Source: Antedon mediterranea
Lineage: Eukaryota; Echinodermata; Crinoidea; Comatulida; Antedonidae
Reading direction: 5' to 3'
Length of the DNA: 64,000 nt
Assembly (NCBI RefSeq): GCF_964355755.1
Contig: NC_092671.1
Coordinates: 10,923,001-10,987,000, forward strand
Positions 1 through 13,003 of this stretch are shown one piece after another. The notes beneath the pieces were generated by a model. The model was not told where the DNA came from. It did no database searches and saw nothing but the letters and a program-made list of their open reading frames with translations. The first letter of the stretch is position 1. Each line of letters starts with the position of its first letter. Position numbers and translations under genes: made by a program.

Positions 1-363
1 GCTCCATATTAGTCAATTTCATTTGTGTTAGTTCTAATTCTAATTTCTGTTTCATGCTTGCTTCTAATTGACGTTTTATCTAAATAAATTAATATTGATT
101 AAAGGTTATTATTTGGTCCTAGGCAACACGCCAATCGTACTGTACAAAATACAGTAGAACCCTACTATAGGGACATCTTCGAGAACCAAAGTTTCCTGCA
201 TATAGGTTGGTCATGTATCACCCACTAACGTAACAATCAACTACTAACATAACAAAAATCAACCACTAATGTTTAATGTTACTATAGTGGTTTATTGTTA
301 GTGGGCGATACAGGCCATACTGTTAAAACATATATATTCTATTGTTTGTTTCAGGGAAAACTG

Positions 364-1372
364 ACCCTTGTCACAAAGAAGAGGTGGACAAACTAAAGTA
401 AGCGCATTAACCCTTGTCACAAAGAGGTGGACAAACTAAAGTAAGCGCATTAACCCTTGTCACAAAGAAGAGGTGGACAAACTAAAGTAAGCACATTGAC
501 CCTTGTCACAAAGAAGAGGTGGACAAACTAAAGTAAGCGCATTGACCCTTGTCACAAAGAAGAGGTGGACAAACTAAAGTAAGCGCATTGACCCTTGTCA
601 CAAAGAAGAGGTGGACAAACTAAAGTAAGCGCATTGACCCTTGTCACAAAGGAGAGGTGGACAAACTAAAGTAAGCGCATTAACCCTTGTCACAAAGAAG
701 AGGTGGACAAACTAAAGTAAGCGCATTGACCCTTGTCACAAAGAAGAGGTGGACAAACTAAAGTAAGCGCATTGACCCTTGTCACAAAGGAGAGGTGGAC
801 AAACTAAAGTAAGCGCATTGACCCTTGTCACAAAGAAGAGGTGGACAAACTAAAGTAAGCGCATTAACCCTTGTCACAAAGAAGAGGTGGACAAACTAAA
901 GTAAGCGCATTGACCCTTGTCACAAAGAAGAGGTGGACAAACTAAAGTAAGCGCATTGACCCTTGTCACAAAGAAGAGGTGGACAAACTAAAGTAAGCGC
1001 ATTGACCCTTGTCACAAAGAAGAGGTGGACAAACTAAAGTAAGCGCATTGACCCTTGTCACAAAGAAGAGGTGGACAAACTAAAGTAAGCGCATTGACCC
1101 TTGTCACAAAGAAGAGGTGGACAAACTAAAGTAAGCGCATTGACCCTTGTCACAAAGGAGAGGTGGACAAACTAAAGTAAGCGCATTGACCCTTGTCACA
1201 AAGAAGAGGTGGACAAACTAAAGTAAGCGCATTGACCCTTGTCACAAAGAAGAGGTGGACAAACTAAAGTAAGCGTATTGACCCTTGTCACAAAGGAGAG
1301 GTGGACAAACTAAAGTAAGCGCATTGACCCTTGTCACAAAGAAGAGGTGGACAAACTAAAGTAAGCGCATTG
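364..1372. repeat. 46-bp minisatellite, about 22 units
   Basis: Head-to-tail array of a 46-bp unit that begins CCCTTGTCACAAAG and ends TAAGCGCATTGA. The second unit lacks 3 bp (43 bp); the others differ by single substitutions such as AAGAAG/AAGGAG and ATTGA/ATTAA. The total of 1009 bp equals 22 units minus 3 bp. The sequence does not suggest coding function, because 46 is not a multiple of three and a short ORF at its end (1331-1687) is only a run-out of the array. Confidence 0.97.
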
Positions 1373-1759
1373 CTAATAATAGTGAGCTTTCGCATAAGGA
1401 CGGTAGACGATAGAGATGGTAGATATGAAATGATTGATACAAAAATAAATATCTATGCATTTATGTATGCGTATAAGCCCAGTATACGCTGTTCCGTTCT
1501 CATCGGGATTATAATTGGTCGATTTAACCATGGAGGAAAAATCCTCCATGATTTAACATTCTCTCCAATGAGACGGATCAAAGTTTATGACATCATTTTG
1601 AAAGACCTAGACTCAGAAACTTCTCAAACACACCCACCGCATGTACAGGGTCTGTGGACTATGCAAGGAGGTGGACGAACAATGTAGCTTGTCTCAAAAT
1701 AATCGACACGCTCTGTTAATTACTGTCCCCTTCGTTTATCGTCCTCATGCGAAAGCTCC
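1373..1759. other. Intergenic sequence, no gene seen
   Basis: Unique sequence between the minisatellite and the 3' end of the minus-strand gene. A small perfect hairpin (CATGGAGGA...TCCTCCATG) lies at about 1529-1551. I see no exon with splice signals here. Confidence 0.5.
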
Positions 1760-4700
1760 CTAATAATAAGCGTCAAGAACGTAGATTCCATCTACCTTAT
1801 GTTCCTTATCAGGATCAGAAGGCTTTCTTTCTTTCCAAGAACCAGCAACTGGTGGAGAAGGAGACCTCTCGAATGGTCTGTTGACAGATTTTTTGGTTGC
1901 CTTACTGGCAGCAGCTCCAACATCAATGCCAAGTAGTTTGGCTTTCTCTGTGAACACCTCATGGCAGTCATCTGCAGTTTTATCTTTGCTTGGTTTCTCA
2001 TCTATTTTAAGTTTATCAAGACTTGTTTGTAACTCCAAAAAAAGATCTTCAGCTTCACCTGTAATATTTTCTCATCTTTATCATTTAAAAATTAATTAAT
2101 CTTTAGTATTTGGTTTAGAATTTCTTTTCTGCCTGTGAATTTACATATACATATTTTCTTAATTATACTGCCTTAAATGCTATCTATAATTTTGTTGATT
2201 TCTTTCCACCAGAAAAAATGAATACGTTTTAATATACGACATTTTAGGATTATTCAATATCATTTTTTTTTATTACATTTAATGCATTAAATTTTCATTT
2301 AAATATGCTGAAAGAAGTTTACACAATATATATAATATAATACTATAACTATATAATACTAATAATATAATAGTAAAAATAAAATTAAAAATAAGGTCGC
2401 TCTGTAGATGAGTTGGTAGATGTTTCCTAATATTATTGGAAAATCTTTACCAATAAAAAACAACAACAATCAGATGATTGGTAATAAAGTGTAATATCCT
2501 ATTTTGTGAGGTTTTGCATTGATATAATCTTTGCAAAACTTCAAACTGCCAGCAAAACTTCAAACTATCTGTTTTGAAATGATTTACAAAATTGTTGTTT
2601 ATTGCAAATCTGTCCCATGAAAGCTGTTTAATGAATTTTCAATATAAATATACGATACATTTACATTTTGCGATAAGTACTTACTCTCAGATAAACTTAT
2701 TGATGTGCAGTCTGGATCAGTTGGTTCCAAATTTGGAGACTTGATACCAGATGTAGTCGATTTGCCTTGCTATAAATAATATAAAACTGTATTATGCAGA
2801 AGGAACAGATAAAGAACAATAACATTTTATAATGCTAAAGCAATAAAATAAGAATTACATCAAAGAAATCCGTTAACAACAACATACAGTTAGCATTATT
2901 TGGAAATTTGTCAAATTATATTGTTTTGATTTTTCATTTTATACTATATCATGTTGCTTTTAAAACTAAGTCTCATTTGAGGCTAAGCGAGTGTGTTAGA
3001 AACTGTTACCGCTACCACAGTTACCGCCAAGAATTGAACCCTGTACTATGGCATTGGAAGGCAAGCATGGTAACCACTAAGCTACAGTACAAGCAAATAA
3101 TACAGTTAGCATTACTTCGAAATTTGTCAAATTATATTAACATAATTGTTTTGACAGATTTGTTTTAAACTATATGCTTTTAAAAGTTTCATTTGAGGCT
3201 AATCAAGTGAGGTAGAAACAGTTACCACTAAGGTTTGAACCCTGCACCATGGCACTGGAAGGCAAGCATGGTAACCACCAAGCTACACTATTAGATATAA
3301 ATTGTACGTACTGGAGTAAATGGTGTAAAAGGCTGAGCTTGAACATCAAGGCCAGTCTTAGTTGGTGTTGACGGTTCAACGTGTTCATCAGGTTTAGTAG
3401 CACTTGGAGCAGAAAATATATCAGAAACTTTTTGTAGACCTGTACTCTCGGGAGACTTTACGGGAGACTTTATGGGAGACTTAACAGGAGACCCGTCAGG
3501 TTGGTCCTGTTAAGGTGAAACAACAAAACATTGTACATGAAATAAATATAATGTTTTAAGCTCTGACTACACTAGTTTGACAAAAAAAGTATAATGTGCC
3601 CAAATATGATAGTGATTTTCCCAAATATGGTAGTGACATGACATCATGTCCATATATGGGCACATCACATTTGTTTTGTCACATAAAGTTTGATAGTGTA
3701 GACAAGGCTTTAAAATAGCAATACGACAACCTCTTCAATTCAATTCAATAAACTTTATTGTCAAACTCATGAATGGCCTGAAACTTTGGCTGAAAGTACA
3801 CACATTCAGATTTTCTAAAAACATAGTCGCACAAACATTAAAAAAGTACAAAATCACATAAAACAGAGAACAAGATGTCTTGTGGGGTAAAAGAGATATG
3901 ATAATAAGGAATATTTTGAAAAAAACCATCTGAGAAGAAAAATGGAGGGAGAATTGGATTACCAACATAGTAAGAATGTTGAGTAAGCCTGGGATAAGTT
4001 TGGGAAATACAGCGATTATTTACTGTCTCTCCTTATCCATATAATCTAAGATTTCTGTCTTGGTGTTTATGTTTTCTTAAGCTATTTTTAAATGTATTGC
4101 AATTTCGGAAACTTAATAAAGAATGAAATAATTGGTGATTTATCCTCACTTTTATGAAAATAGAAAAATAATTGCTTACCTCTGCCACGCAAACAATATC
4201 CCCCTGGATTAGGAACATGGGAGATTTAAGGAAGAACCTTTGAATACCACCAAATTTTGAGATGATTTTCCTCTTAGATTCTGGTAATGACATGAACGTG
4301 CTGAGTATACGTTTATTACAAACATCCATTGGTCCATTATCTCGCAACACTTGTGAAAATAACCTTTTTAAAAAGAGATTTATTTGAATGAAATAGTGTA
4401 TATCTTTTTTGAATATCAAGTTATCTTTTTACGTTGAACTTGTATACAAGGGAGCATTTTGATTTTTGTTCGTAACACAACTCAAGTATATAAGTATGGC
4501 ATGCCATTTGTGAAAACAAATTTTTTTTTTCATATTATAGGGTAAACTATGAGGTAAGAATAATGGCTCTGTGAATATGACATCCACAGACCATTAGGAC
4601 CAAAGGATTTAGTTAATATAGATGACATGTGGATACAGTAGGCCTACAAATTTAGTAATTCTAGATGTAATGTATTTAAAAAAATAAATACTTGTAAAGT

Positions 4701-5068
4701 TGTTTTTTCTCTTCATGTTGTTCCTGTGACAGAAATACATCAGAGTTTTTTGAGTCTTGCATTTTGTTCTGTGAAACATTATCTCTGTTCTGCACACCAC
4801 CTGAATTAGTGTTATGTTGCGCATTACCTCTGATAGAATGCTGTTGTTCACCACTGCCTCTATTACTGTTAGTGTTCTGTGGCGACATATTACAGCTCCC
4901 CATTGGCCGGTTTAATGACGGCCATCTTGAATTCTGCTGGTGATTGGGTACTTGAAAGAGTGTAGTTTGTTGGTACAATGTCTGTTGATATGTTGGATTC
5001 GGAAGAAGTGGGGGTCGATTTTGAGATAGTTGGTTTGCTGCGTATTGATTTTTGTTGTAATCATACAT
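1760..5068 (-). CDS. Unrecognised Q/N-rich protein with a short helical module, 379 aa
   Basis: Five coding exons on the minus strand: 5068-4692, 4363-4180, 3506-3312, 2769-2685 and 2058-1760. All junctions are GT-AG and in phase, and the stop is at 1760. Residues 1-125 are Q/N/S-rich and low complexity. Residues about 127-187 form a folded-looking segment with KFGGIQRFFLKSPMF and QGDIVCV, which in shape recalls small helical or winged-helix modules such as LOTUS/OST-HTH or the TTC3/DZIP3 type; I cannot assign it. Residues about 188-252 carry four K/V-SP repeats (SPVKSPIKSPVKSP). The C-terminal 100 residues are charged and end VLDAYY. The in-frame sequence upstream of M1 (to 5129) lacks a Met. 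Upstream exon-like pieces at about 5270-5325 and 5640-5720 do not splice in frame, so they are probably 5' UTR. Function unknown; possibly RNA- or ubiquitin-related only if the module call is right. Confidence 0.7.
2985..3090 (-). repeat. tRNA-derived SINE fragment (intron of the 1760-5068 gene)
   Basis: The minus strand shows a box A-like TAGCTTAGTGGTTA and a box B-like GGGTTCAATTC about 40 bp apart, the layout of a tRNA-derived SINE head. No intact tRNA cloverleaf or discriminator end is present, so this is not a tRNA gene. A second copy lies at 3185-3300. Confidence 0.6.
3185..3300 (-). repeat. tRNA-derived SINE fragment, second copy
   Basis: Same family as the copy at 2985-3090. The minus strand reads TAGCTTGGTGGTTACC, then CTTGCCTTCCAGTGCC, then GGGTTCAAACC, with the same flank (GGCTAA...). 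It lies within an intron, just downstream of the exon that ends at 3312. Confidence 0.6.
3559..3712. mobile_element. MITE family M1, copy 1
   Basis: Short non-autonomous element. The left terminus AAGCTCTGACTACACTAG and right terminus GATAGTGTAGACAAGGCTT are imperfect inverted repeats. The core has ATATGGTAGTGACATGACATC and CCATATATGGGCAC. Related copies lie near 12.9, 23.5, 26.6 and 29.4 kb. Confidence 0.75.
3725..4000 (-). repeat. LINE 3'-end fragment with TTGAA tail
   Basis: Read on the minus strand, the segment ends in CAATAAAGTTTATTGAATTG and a short TTGAA repeat. Non-LTR retrotransposons of the CR1/L2 type often end in such microsatellite tails. No reverse transcriptase sequence remains. 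Confidence 0.4.
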
Positions 5069-5325
5069 GGGTACATTATTTGATGTGTAGGGTTGACCAT
5101 TTGGAGGTGGAGTGTAGGATCCCAGTAGCCTAGAAACAATACATAAGATTGAATTATTGCCATGTTTATATTACATACTTATATACAGTAATGAACTAAA
5201 ACAATTAGGGCAAAAGAAAATGTATGTAGTTAATACAAATGAAATCAGTCAGTTGTGTCTTATTCTTACCCAGCAGGTTGAAACATTCTGTCCTTGTCAG
5301 GTGTGAGAGGAGGTAGCTTAGTTTA

Positions 5326-6590
5326 GTTAGCTAAACAAATCAAAGAAATACACCACAATCACATTCTTCAACCTGCAGTGTATGTAAAATAAAACATTAT
5401 ATTAGGCCTAGTATTATTAATTAGGCTTATTGGAATATTGATTTGTTATCCTATTCTATTATATTATTAAATTAGGTAGGCCTAGGTAGGTGACTGTAGG
5501 GCATATTATTAGCTTCTTTTATTGATGGTTTTAAATGATACCATTTTTTTTATTTTATGGAAACTAAACAACAGCATTCAGGCATAATCGTTAAATAAAC
5601 TAATCAGTGAAGACCATGACCACGTTGTGAATACCTGTGGTCAGCGTGATGGCTTTCCGGTGTGGTGGCATGCGACCGACAAGAGGATCGGCGGAGAGTA
5701 GGAGGAAGAAGGACAGAGAGGTACAGTGTACAGACTATAGGCCTACTACAAAAGCTACTGTACTAGTACAGAACTCGCATCCGCTTTAACTAATTCCCCC
5801 AATAAACAACCACACACAATTTCGTTGAAGTAATGAAAATACTAGAATACAGACCTCTCATTTCATAAACGTAACAAACACGACGCGAGGGGACGACAAA
5901 AACATAGGCTGAAAACAAAAAATGTTTAATCTCTCCCACCTGGTGTTCAGAATTACTCAAGTGTGAAAAAATTATGCGAAAACATGCGCAGAAAGAAACT
6001 TTTTTAAAGTTTGTAAAAGTTTTCAGAAGTTAGACTAAATCATGGAGGTCTAATAATAACTATCAATTATCTTGCAAAATTAAATTATATAATATACATA
6101 TCATGTTGTTATTATTTCGTCTTAAAATGTAACAAGTATTAGATAATAATAGTAATATAGTTTCATTATTCCATTTGTAGTTTGAATAGGCCCTCATATG
6201 TACATCATCTATACAACAAAAGCACAATTGGCCTTACAAATCAAATCATTGTGCGTGGTATAAAAAATAAAACAATAATTTTCAATAACTTTTTAGTGGT
6301 TTAAGTTCTTTCTAGGGACGTGACTATAACATGGCGATTTGAATATAGTATATGGACATATTATTTTTCCTAATGATGTAAGCTCACAGGAGGACACAGA
6401 TAAGAATTAGAGAATAAAACGTAACTTTATACGAATAATTGATATTAGTAAGTCAAGAAATTAGAAGGGAGAAAGAATAAAAACTCTACCTCGATAATAC
6501 ATTGTTTTAAGGCACTTCCCCTGAAAATTAAATGGAGCAGTCCATTACGGCACTAAAAAATACTTATAGTTTGGATATGCTACACTCACC
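5326..6590. promoter_or_regulatory. Divergent intergenic region, putative bidirectional promoter
   Basis: About 1.3 kb separates the presumed 5' UTR of the minus-strand gene from the guanine deaminase start. The GC-richer part around 5620-5720 looks like a transcribed leader: read on the minus strand it has a GT donor after ACCACAG and an upstream ATG whose frame closes soon after splicing. I see no clear TATA box. That this is a shared promoter is inference from gene orientation. Confidence 0.35.
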
Positions 6591-9500
6591 ATGACATCTG
6601 AATCAAACATGGATATCATATTTTTCGGGACGTTTATGCACTCTACAAAAGAACATTCATTGCAGATTTTGGAAAATCATTACATAGGCATTAACGATGG
6701 ACAGGTCAGTGATCTTAGCTAACATATTTCATCTTGTTTGAAAGTGAAAAATGGAAAAGTACAAAAACTGTGATTGTTAATGAAAATATTGTATTATCAT
6801 TATAAATACAAATGTTAATATTGTTAGTAGCAGGATTAAATTTAACAATGGTACTTATAGTAGGACATCTGTAGAATTATGTCAAACAGAAGTGTCGCTC
6901 ATTTTCTTTCTTTAGGCCTATCACACCGTTTCAAAACGTTTATCATTTTTAGTTATTTGTAATTAATCTGTGGTGGCGTTAGAAACAGTTTATACATATA
7001 CTATTTTACAACATTGAACAAAAGTTATCTGTCCCGTTGAGATACATAGATCTTTCAAGGTAAAGTGGGCAACATATGTTGTACACTTTTATATTGATTC
7101 AGCGAAGCCTGACCTTTGCAGATCTAAAGAGCGATTAAGGTATTGTCGTATGAAAGGCTACGCCTACTTCATGCGTTTTCGTGCTGAGATAATAGCAATT
7201 AAACTTAGAGTTTTAACACACAGATTATTTCTCATAATATTGTATACACCGCATTGTAATTCTTCACCTTGAATCATATAACTATTAAGTTATTTAAGCT
7301 ATTTAATTATTACTAATATTAATTTGCTGGGCTTTAGAGATTATCTAAACCACCCAGTGACTGGAAATTAATCAATTGAAAAATTCTGGAAATCTATGAG
7401 AATAGATAAAGCCACCCAAACGTATTACCGAGATTCCAACCCGGAATCTCCTCGCAGTGAATAATGTCAGTATAGGCCTATCGGAAAGACTTTTGTGTTA
7501 TTACAATCCTAGTTCACGCTTCACGTCTTACGAGGCACTTTTCAAATGTATTTGATTCAGAATAGCCAGCTACCCCAAAACGTATAACTGAGATTCCAAC
7601 CCGCAATCTTCTGGTAAATAATGTCAGTGGCATATCGGAAAGACTTTTGTGTTATTACAATCTTTCAAGCTCGTCTTACGAGGCACTTTTCAAATATTGT
7701 ATTCATAATAACCAGCTACAGTTAATCCAATGAATATTTGGCACCCAGTGATTATGAAGGCATAACACTTACTGTGATTTACACATATTGTTTTATTGAG
7801 TTTTACCCTCACGCATAGAGTTATAAAACTGCATATAATAAAAACAATCAGGGTATACGAACTCACAGTATATCAATATAACTAACAAACCGATAAACTA
7901 TTACGTTACAGAACTTATTTTATGAACAAACAATGATTTGTAATCTTTGTCTCATCATCCTTATAAATTTCATTTTTTTAGATACAATTTTTGACCGACA
8001 AAGAAGATTTTGAAAGATTGGCCGCCAAGTTTAGTTACAACTTGCAATCAGTTAGACATCTTAAACCAGGGCAAGTCATTATGCTTCTATATAATCATCA
8101 ACAAAAACCCATATACAGATATCTGTGATTTACTTTAGTTATGCCTATTGATTGAATATTGAATGAGAATTATAGTATGAGAAACGGATTAAGGCCAACT
8201 TACAAAGACGGGCGGTAACGGTAAGGTCCGACATTTCATGAAACCTGTAATTAATTACTTTTGTATGCTACATTTAGGCAATTTTTAATACCGGGGTTGG
8301 TTGATACACATATACATGCTTCGCAGTACCCGAATGCTGGTAGCAAGATGGACCTACCTTTGCTGGATTGGCTAGAAAAATACACTTTCCCACTCGAAGC
8401 AAAGTTTTCGGATCTTGAATTTGCAGAGAAATGTTATCGCAAAGTTGTGGTAAGTATCACGTATGTTGGCTCTTTAGATGATTATAATGGAATTAAATTT
8501 AGGCGCCCTATAAATGGTCGTCTCAGGCGAATAAATGTCGTCACAAATAAGCAGAGTTCGCTGTAGATGTTTAGCTGAAATGTACACTGTGTTCAGAGCT
8601 CACAGTCTCTGCTGGACAGGGCATGACAAGGCAAGTGAGACTGTCTTCTAAAATCATTATATAATATGGAGAGCTGGCAAGTGGTAATCGCCCACGCGAA
8701 TGATCAAAATTACGCGACAAAGATGTTTTGAAAAGAGAACTTCTTTCCATCCAGATTCCAATCATTCCTGCTTGGAAAACCTCAAAACTGAGGAATTGCA
8801 CAATGAGAAACATTCAAACATGACGTGCACAAACTTGCAATATAAGAAGAGAAAAAAACATACGAACACTCTATAACAGCTACTGATCATAGTGTCACAG
8901 ATGTCCACGATGCTATGATGATGATTTGATTATATTTATCATTCTGCCGCTGTATTTGAATCATATATGCTGTATTTTTAATTACAATTTGATTCCACCG
9001 CCGCCGCAGCAACATTTACAAATGTATATTCCTTTCTCTACAGGCACGAACTCTAAAAAATGGAACAACCACTGCCTGCTATTTTGCCACAATACACCCA
9101 GAAAGTTCATTGAAACTTGGAGAAATTTGTGGTAAGTACATAGGCCCATGTCAATAAGGAGTTTTCGATTTGCGACGACAGACGACCAAACACTGTGATT
9201 CCTCGCTAACCACCTCGTCTGACTTCACAGGTCCAGGTGACGACGATTTACGGCGTCGGTCAGCGTTAATCGAAAGCTTCCTTATGCGTTCAATATCTCT
9301 ATAGGTATAATACGAAAAATATAATTTTTATATATGGTTTTTTTTTTTATAACAGATGAATATGGGCAGCGGGCCTACATTGGCAAGGTTAGCATGGACA
9401 TTTCAAGCCATAGTAATTACACAGAAACTACTGAAAAGTCAATACGAGATACAAGATGGTAAATTAAAAATAAAACTATGATTCTGAAACACAATATTTC

Positions 9501-12500
9501 CATTAATTATTATGTCTTGTTAAATACCAGGATAGAATGGTAAAAGATAGGTAATCATCCGAGACCACGTAACGGTAAAGTGGTCTCAACTGGAGGGATC
9601 TTTAATTGGGGAGAGAGAAAGAGAGAGAGAGAGTGGCCTTAGTATATAAATTGGACAGGCATAAATACATAGATAATTGTACAGATAGATGAAGAAGATT
9701 ATCTCATGTTTTAATTAATTATAGGTTTATCGAGTCTATCAAAAAACTGAATAACCCTCTGGTTACACCTTGTATTACTCCTCGATTTGCTGTCAACTGT
9801 TCGCCATCGCTATTACGTGCACTCGGCAATATTGCTAAAGAATATGGAGGATTACCAATTCAGGTATAATTACTATTGTTATTCACTAGACGTTGGAACA
9901 CAATAGACGAGGAATTCGTATACTTTTTATTAGTAATAATGGGTAGAAAAGCAATCAAAGGTCATGCTGCATACTTTGACCACTCCACGGATCTTTCTTT
10001 CCTAAGAGCACTGCCTACAGGCCATTGGCCCGGATAGGCCTACATCAATATAAATATTAACAATAAAATAAACTTATGTGTGCGTTAAATAACTTAGCAA
10101 GGTCAAAATATATATTTTATTTTTTACTTGACTTTAATAAAATAAATTTAGTTCCGTTTATGTCTTAATATTTGACCGCAATATAATTGAAATATTTAGG
10201 TTGAATTTTACCATTAAGGGTATAGTTATACGTCGTGTATAATAATATAATTATTAATAATATGAATACTATACTTAACGGGTTTTGGTTGATTTCTGTG
10301 GTCTTAAGATTGTGGTTTCCTGTGATGTACTCCGGTACGTCATTTAAGTTGACCAGTAATGCCGGATGTTCTTCACACTGTATTATTTCTTATGATTTAG
10401 TACATATTAACAAACAAGTATATAGATAATAGTTTATGTTACATTATTATGTTTTTATTTCTAGACACATATCAACGAAACTGTTCGTGAACGAGAGAGT
10501 GTTCTCAAATTGTTTCCAAAACACGATAGCTATGCACATATATACGAATCATTTGGGTTATTAACTAATAAGGTACGGTAACACTGACGTCATCAAATAA
10601 TATTAATAATTATGATCAATCTTAATTTATAATAATTTCACAAATTTCTGTAAACGTGTTATTTTATGACCTTGCATACAATATTTTTGGCAAAACGAAA
10701 CAGACTGTTTGCAGGACATATCGACACGTGAATGAAATCAGTTGGCCTATGTGCCCGTTCGCAGCATTTTTATTACTCGACGTCTAAGGCAGAAATCATG
10801 AATATAATGCATGAGATTAATTATTGTCTATTCGAAGATATCGAGGGGGTTCGTACTCAATGCTTCAGGTCCACAATTTGCAGTCTATACAATTGCGCCA
10901 ACAAACTGGCTGTCCATGCTTATATCATCATTATTCACGATTTCTGCTCGAGACGTCGAGTATAATAGAAATTTCGCAGTCCGTTCGCGGCCGTTCAAAA
11001 ACGAGTAGAAAACTACTGAACGTAATGGGTAAAGTACCATGTCTTTCATAGACATATCTTCGCTTTATATTAAGAAATAAATAAATATCTTTCTATTAGA
11101 CTGTGATGGCACACTGTGTATACATGAACGATTGTGAGTTCGATACATTCAAAGAGACTGAAGCAGGAATCTCGCATTGTCCTACATCAAACACTATGTA
11201 AGAAAGTGAAAGAAAGATAAAATATAAGAGTATTTGCCATCACCACAAAAAAGCTAGAGTAGGATTACATATTATTGCTCATAAATAGCGCTGTAAAATA
11301 GAATAATCTGAACAAATGCGTTTTTAAACGTGACTTAAAACAGTCTATAGATGACTAGGCCCAGCAGTAATGAATGTCCGACCACCCCAGTTATGTTTTC
11401 TCCTTGAAGTGTGCAAGAGCATTTGTTTGCTCGATCTCAGTTCTCTATTACTCACTTCGACGGATAATAAGATTATGTTTCAATTTTGAGTTTTGTAAAA
11501 AGGAGAAAAAATAAATTCAAAAGAGGATAATTGCTACAACTTGTGTTTACATTTCTGTCATTTTCATAATGTATAGGTTACAGAGTGGAATAATGGATCT
11601 TCGAAAAAGCTTGGACAAAGGTGTCAAAATAGGACTGGGTACAGGTAAATATATGGTTTTATCGTGACTGTTATCTGTTATCGAACTCCACAACCTCCTC
11701 CCCAAACACACACCTTCCGTTCCGAAATTGTTCATGTACGTAAAACCTTCATGTACGTAAGACTACTTTTGTTACCTCGTTTATTTATTGTATTAAACAG
11801 ATATTTCAGGCGGATACAGCGCGTCTGTACAAGCAGCAATCCGTGACGGAGTAGGAGCTTCTAAAACTCTTGGAATGGACAAATCAAAATCTTATAAGCC
11901 TGTAGATTTCAAAGAACTGTTTCGACTTGCAACATTGGGAGGAAGTAAAGGTAGCTAAAATCAGAGCAATTAGAACAAGTAACTTCAGACAAAAATCAAT
12001 ACGCCGACTGGTGGACGAAAAAGACAATACATATACAGACTTGGGTCATTATTATATGGTCACATAATGTAAATTAGAAAGTTGTACTTATCTTGGATCC
12101 ACAATATTCACACAAACTCTTACATTATTTTGATAATACAGTTTTAGGTTTAGACGACAAAATAGGAAACTTTAAAGTTGGAAAAGAATTTGATGCTCTT
12201 TTAATTGACCTGACCGTCACCGACAGTCCCTGTGATATTTTTGGGGACGAGATATCAGAGGTGAGTATGGTAGCTTATCATATCTACAACCATTTATTAA
12301 TACTTTATATTTGTAAAGTCTTCAATACCACCATGTGAATAAAACGTTTCATCAAAATACATGGAGACCATCTCTTTTTGCAAAATATGATTCTTTGTGG
12401 TCTAAAGGTGTTTCTTTTACTATAGAATATTAATAAATTACAAAATATTTTAGACCTAATATGAATTCTATTTTCTTATTTTCAGGACCTACTTCAGAAA

Positions 12501-12859
12501 TTTATTTTTCTAGGTAAGTAAACAAAATGTGTATTTTTTGTGAACGTCTTACTTTTTTTACTTCCCACTACAAAAACTAGAGAAGCCTAATCATGTGCAC
12601 AACTTTGCGTTGATTACGGGTGCGTCTCCATACGTTTGTTCCAAAAAATGATAATGTGAAGCTCTTAAGCATTGTGCATCAAGCGCTATAATAAGATCGA
12701 ATATTAATCTCGTCCAGTACAATCGCTATTGCGACGAAGTATGCCATAAACGTTACATTTATTGTGTGTTTGGTTCTATTAACAGGAGACGACCGAAACA
12801 TTGTGGAGGTATACGTAAAGGGCCAGCAACGTCTTCAGAATAACAACTTTCTTTGTTAA
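6591..12859 (+). CDS. Guanine deaminase (guanine aminohydrolase), complete, 449 aa
   Basis: Thirteen exons splice cleanly: 6591-6704, 7982-8070, 8278-8449, 9044-9131, 9356-9458, 9725-9863, 10465-10572, 11100-11197, 11577-11644, 11801-11950, 12142-12260, 12486-12513 and 12786-12859. They give 450 codons including stop; mammalian GDA is about 454 aa. The product hydrolyses guanine to xanthine and ammonia in cytosolic purine catabolism and belongs to the amidohydrolase superfamily. All zinc and active-site landmarks are present: PGLVDTHIHASQY (two metal His), TPRF (substrate Arg), HINE (metal His plus catalytic Glu), MAH (His) and GLGTDISGG (metal Asp). HCPTSN and KVGKEFDALLID are also typical. 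The second intron starts with GC instead of GT (8071). The start ATG opens MTSESNMDIIFFGTF, matching the family N-terminus. Exons 10-11 have a decayed duplicate at about 24.2 kb. Confidence 0.97.
7418..7720. repeat. Tandem duplication, two ~150-bp units in GDA intron 1
   Basis: The segments starting GAGATTCCAACCCG at about 7430 and 7590 share TCGGAAAGACTTTTGTGTTA and TTACGAGGCACTTTTCAAAT in the same order. They are diverged by small indels. Nothing suggests function. Confidence 0.75.
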
Positions 12860-12879
12860 ATCATGAAACAAGTAAATCT

Positions 12880-13003
12880 CTATCAAACTAGTGCGATGTC
12901 CCTATATATAGCGGTGATATGTCCAAATAATATGGTAGTGACATAACCACCATGTCCATATATGGGCACATGACATAAAGTTTGATAGTGTAGACAGAGC
13001 TTT
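12880..13003. mobile_element. MITE family M1, copy 2
   Basis: Shares TATGGTAGTGACATAACC, CCATATATGGGCACATGACA and the right end GTTTGATAGTGTAGACAGAG with the other M1 copies. The outer part of the left inverted repeat is lost. It lies directly downstream of the GDA stop codon, probably in the 3' UTR or flank. Confidence 0.7.

Noticed and set aside
1331-1687. ORF of 118 aa at the end of the first minisatellite
   Set aside because: Starts in the last repeat unit and has no recognisable domain or codon pattern.
5270-5325. Coding first exon with ATG at 5287 for the minus-strand gene
   Set aside because: Splicing it to the exon at 5129 puts the downstream sequence in the wrong frame and meets a stop; treated as 5' UTR.
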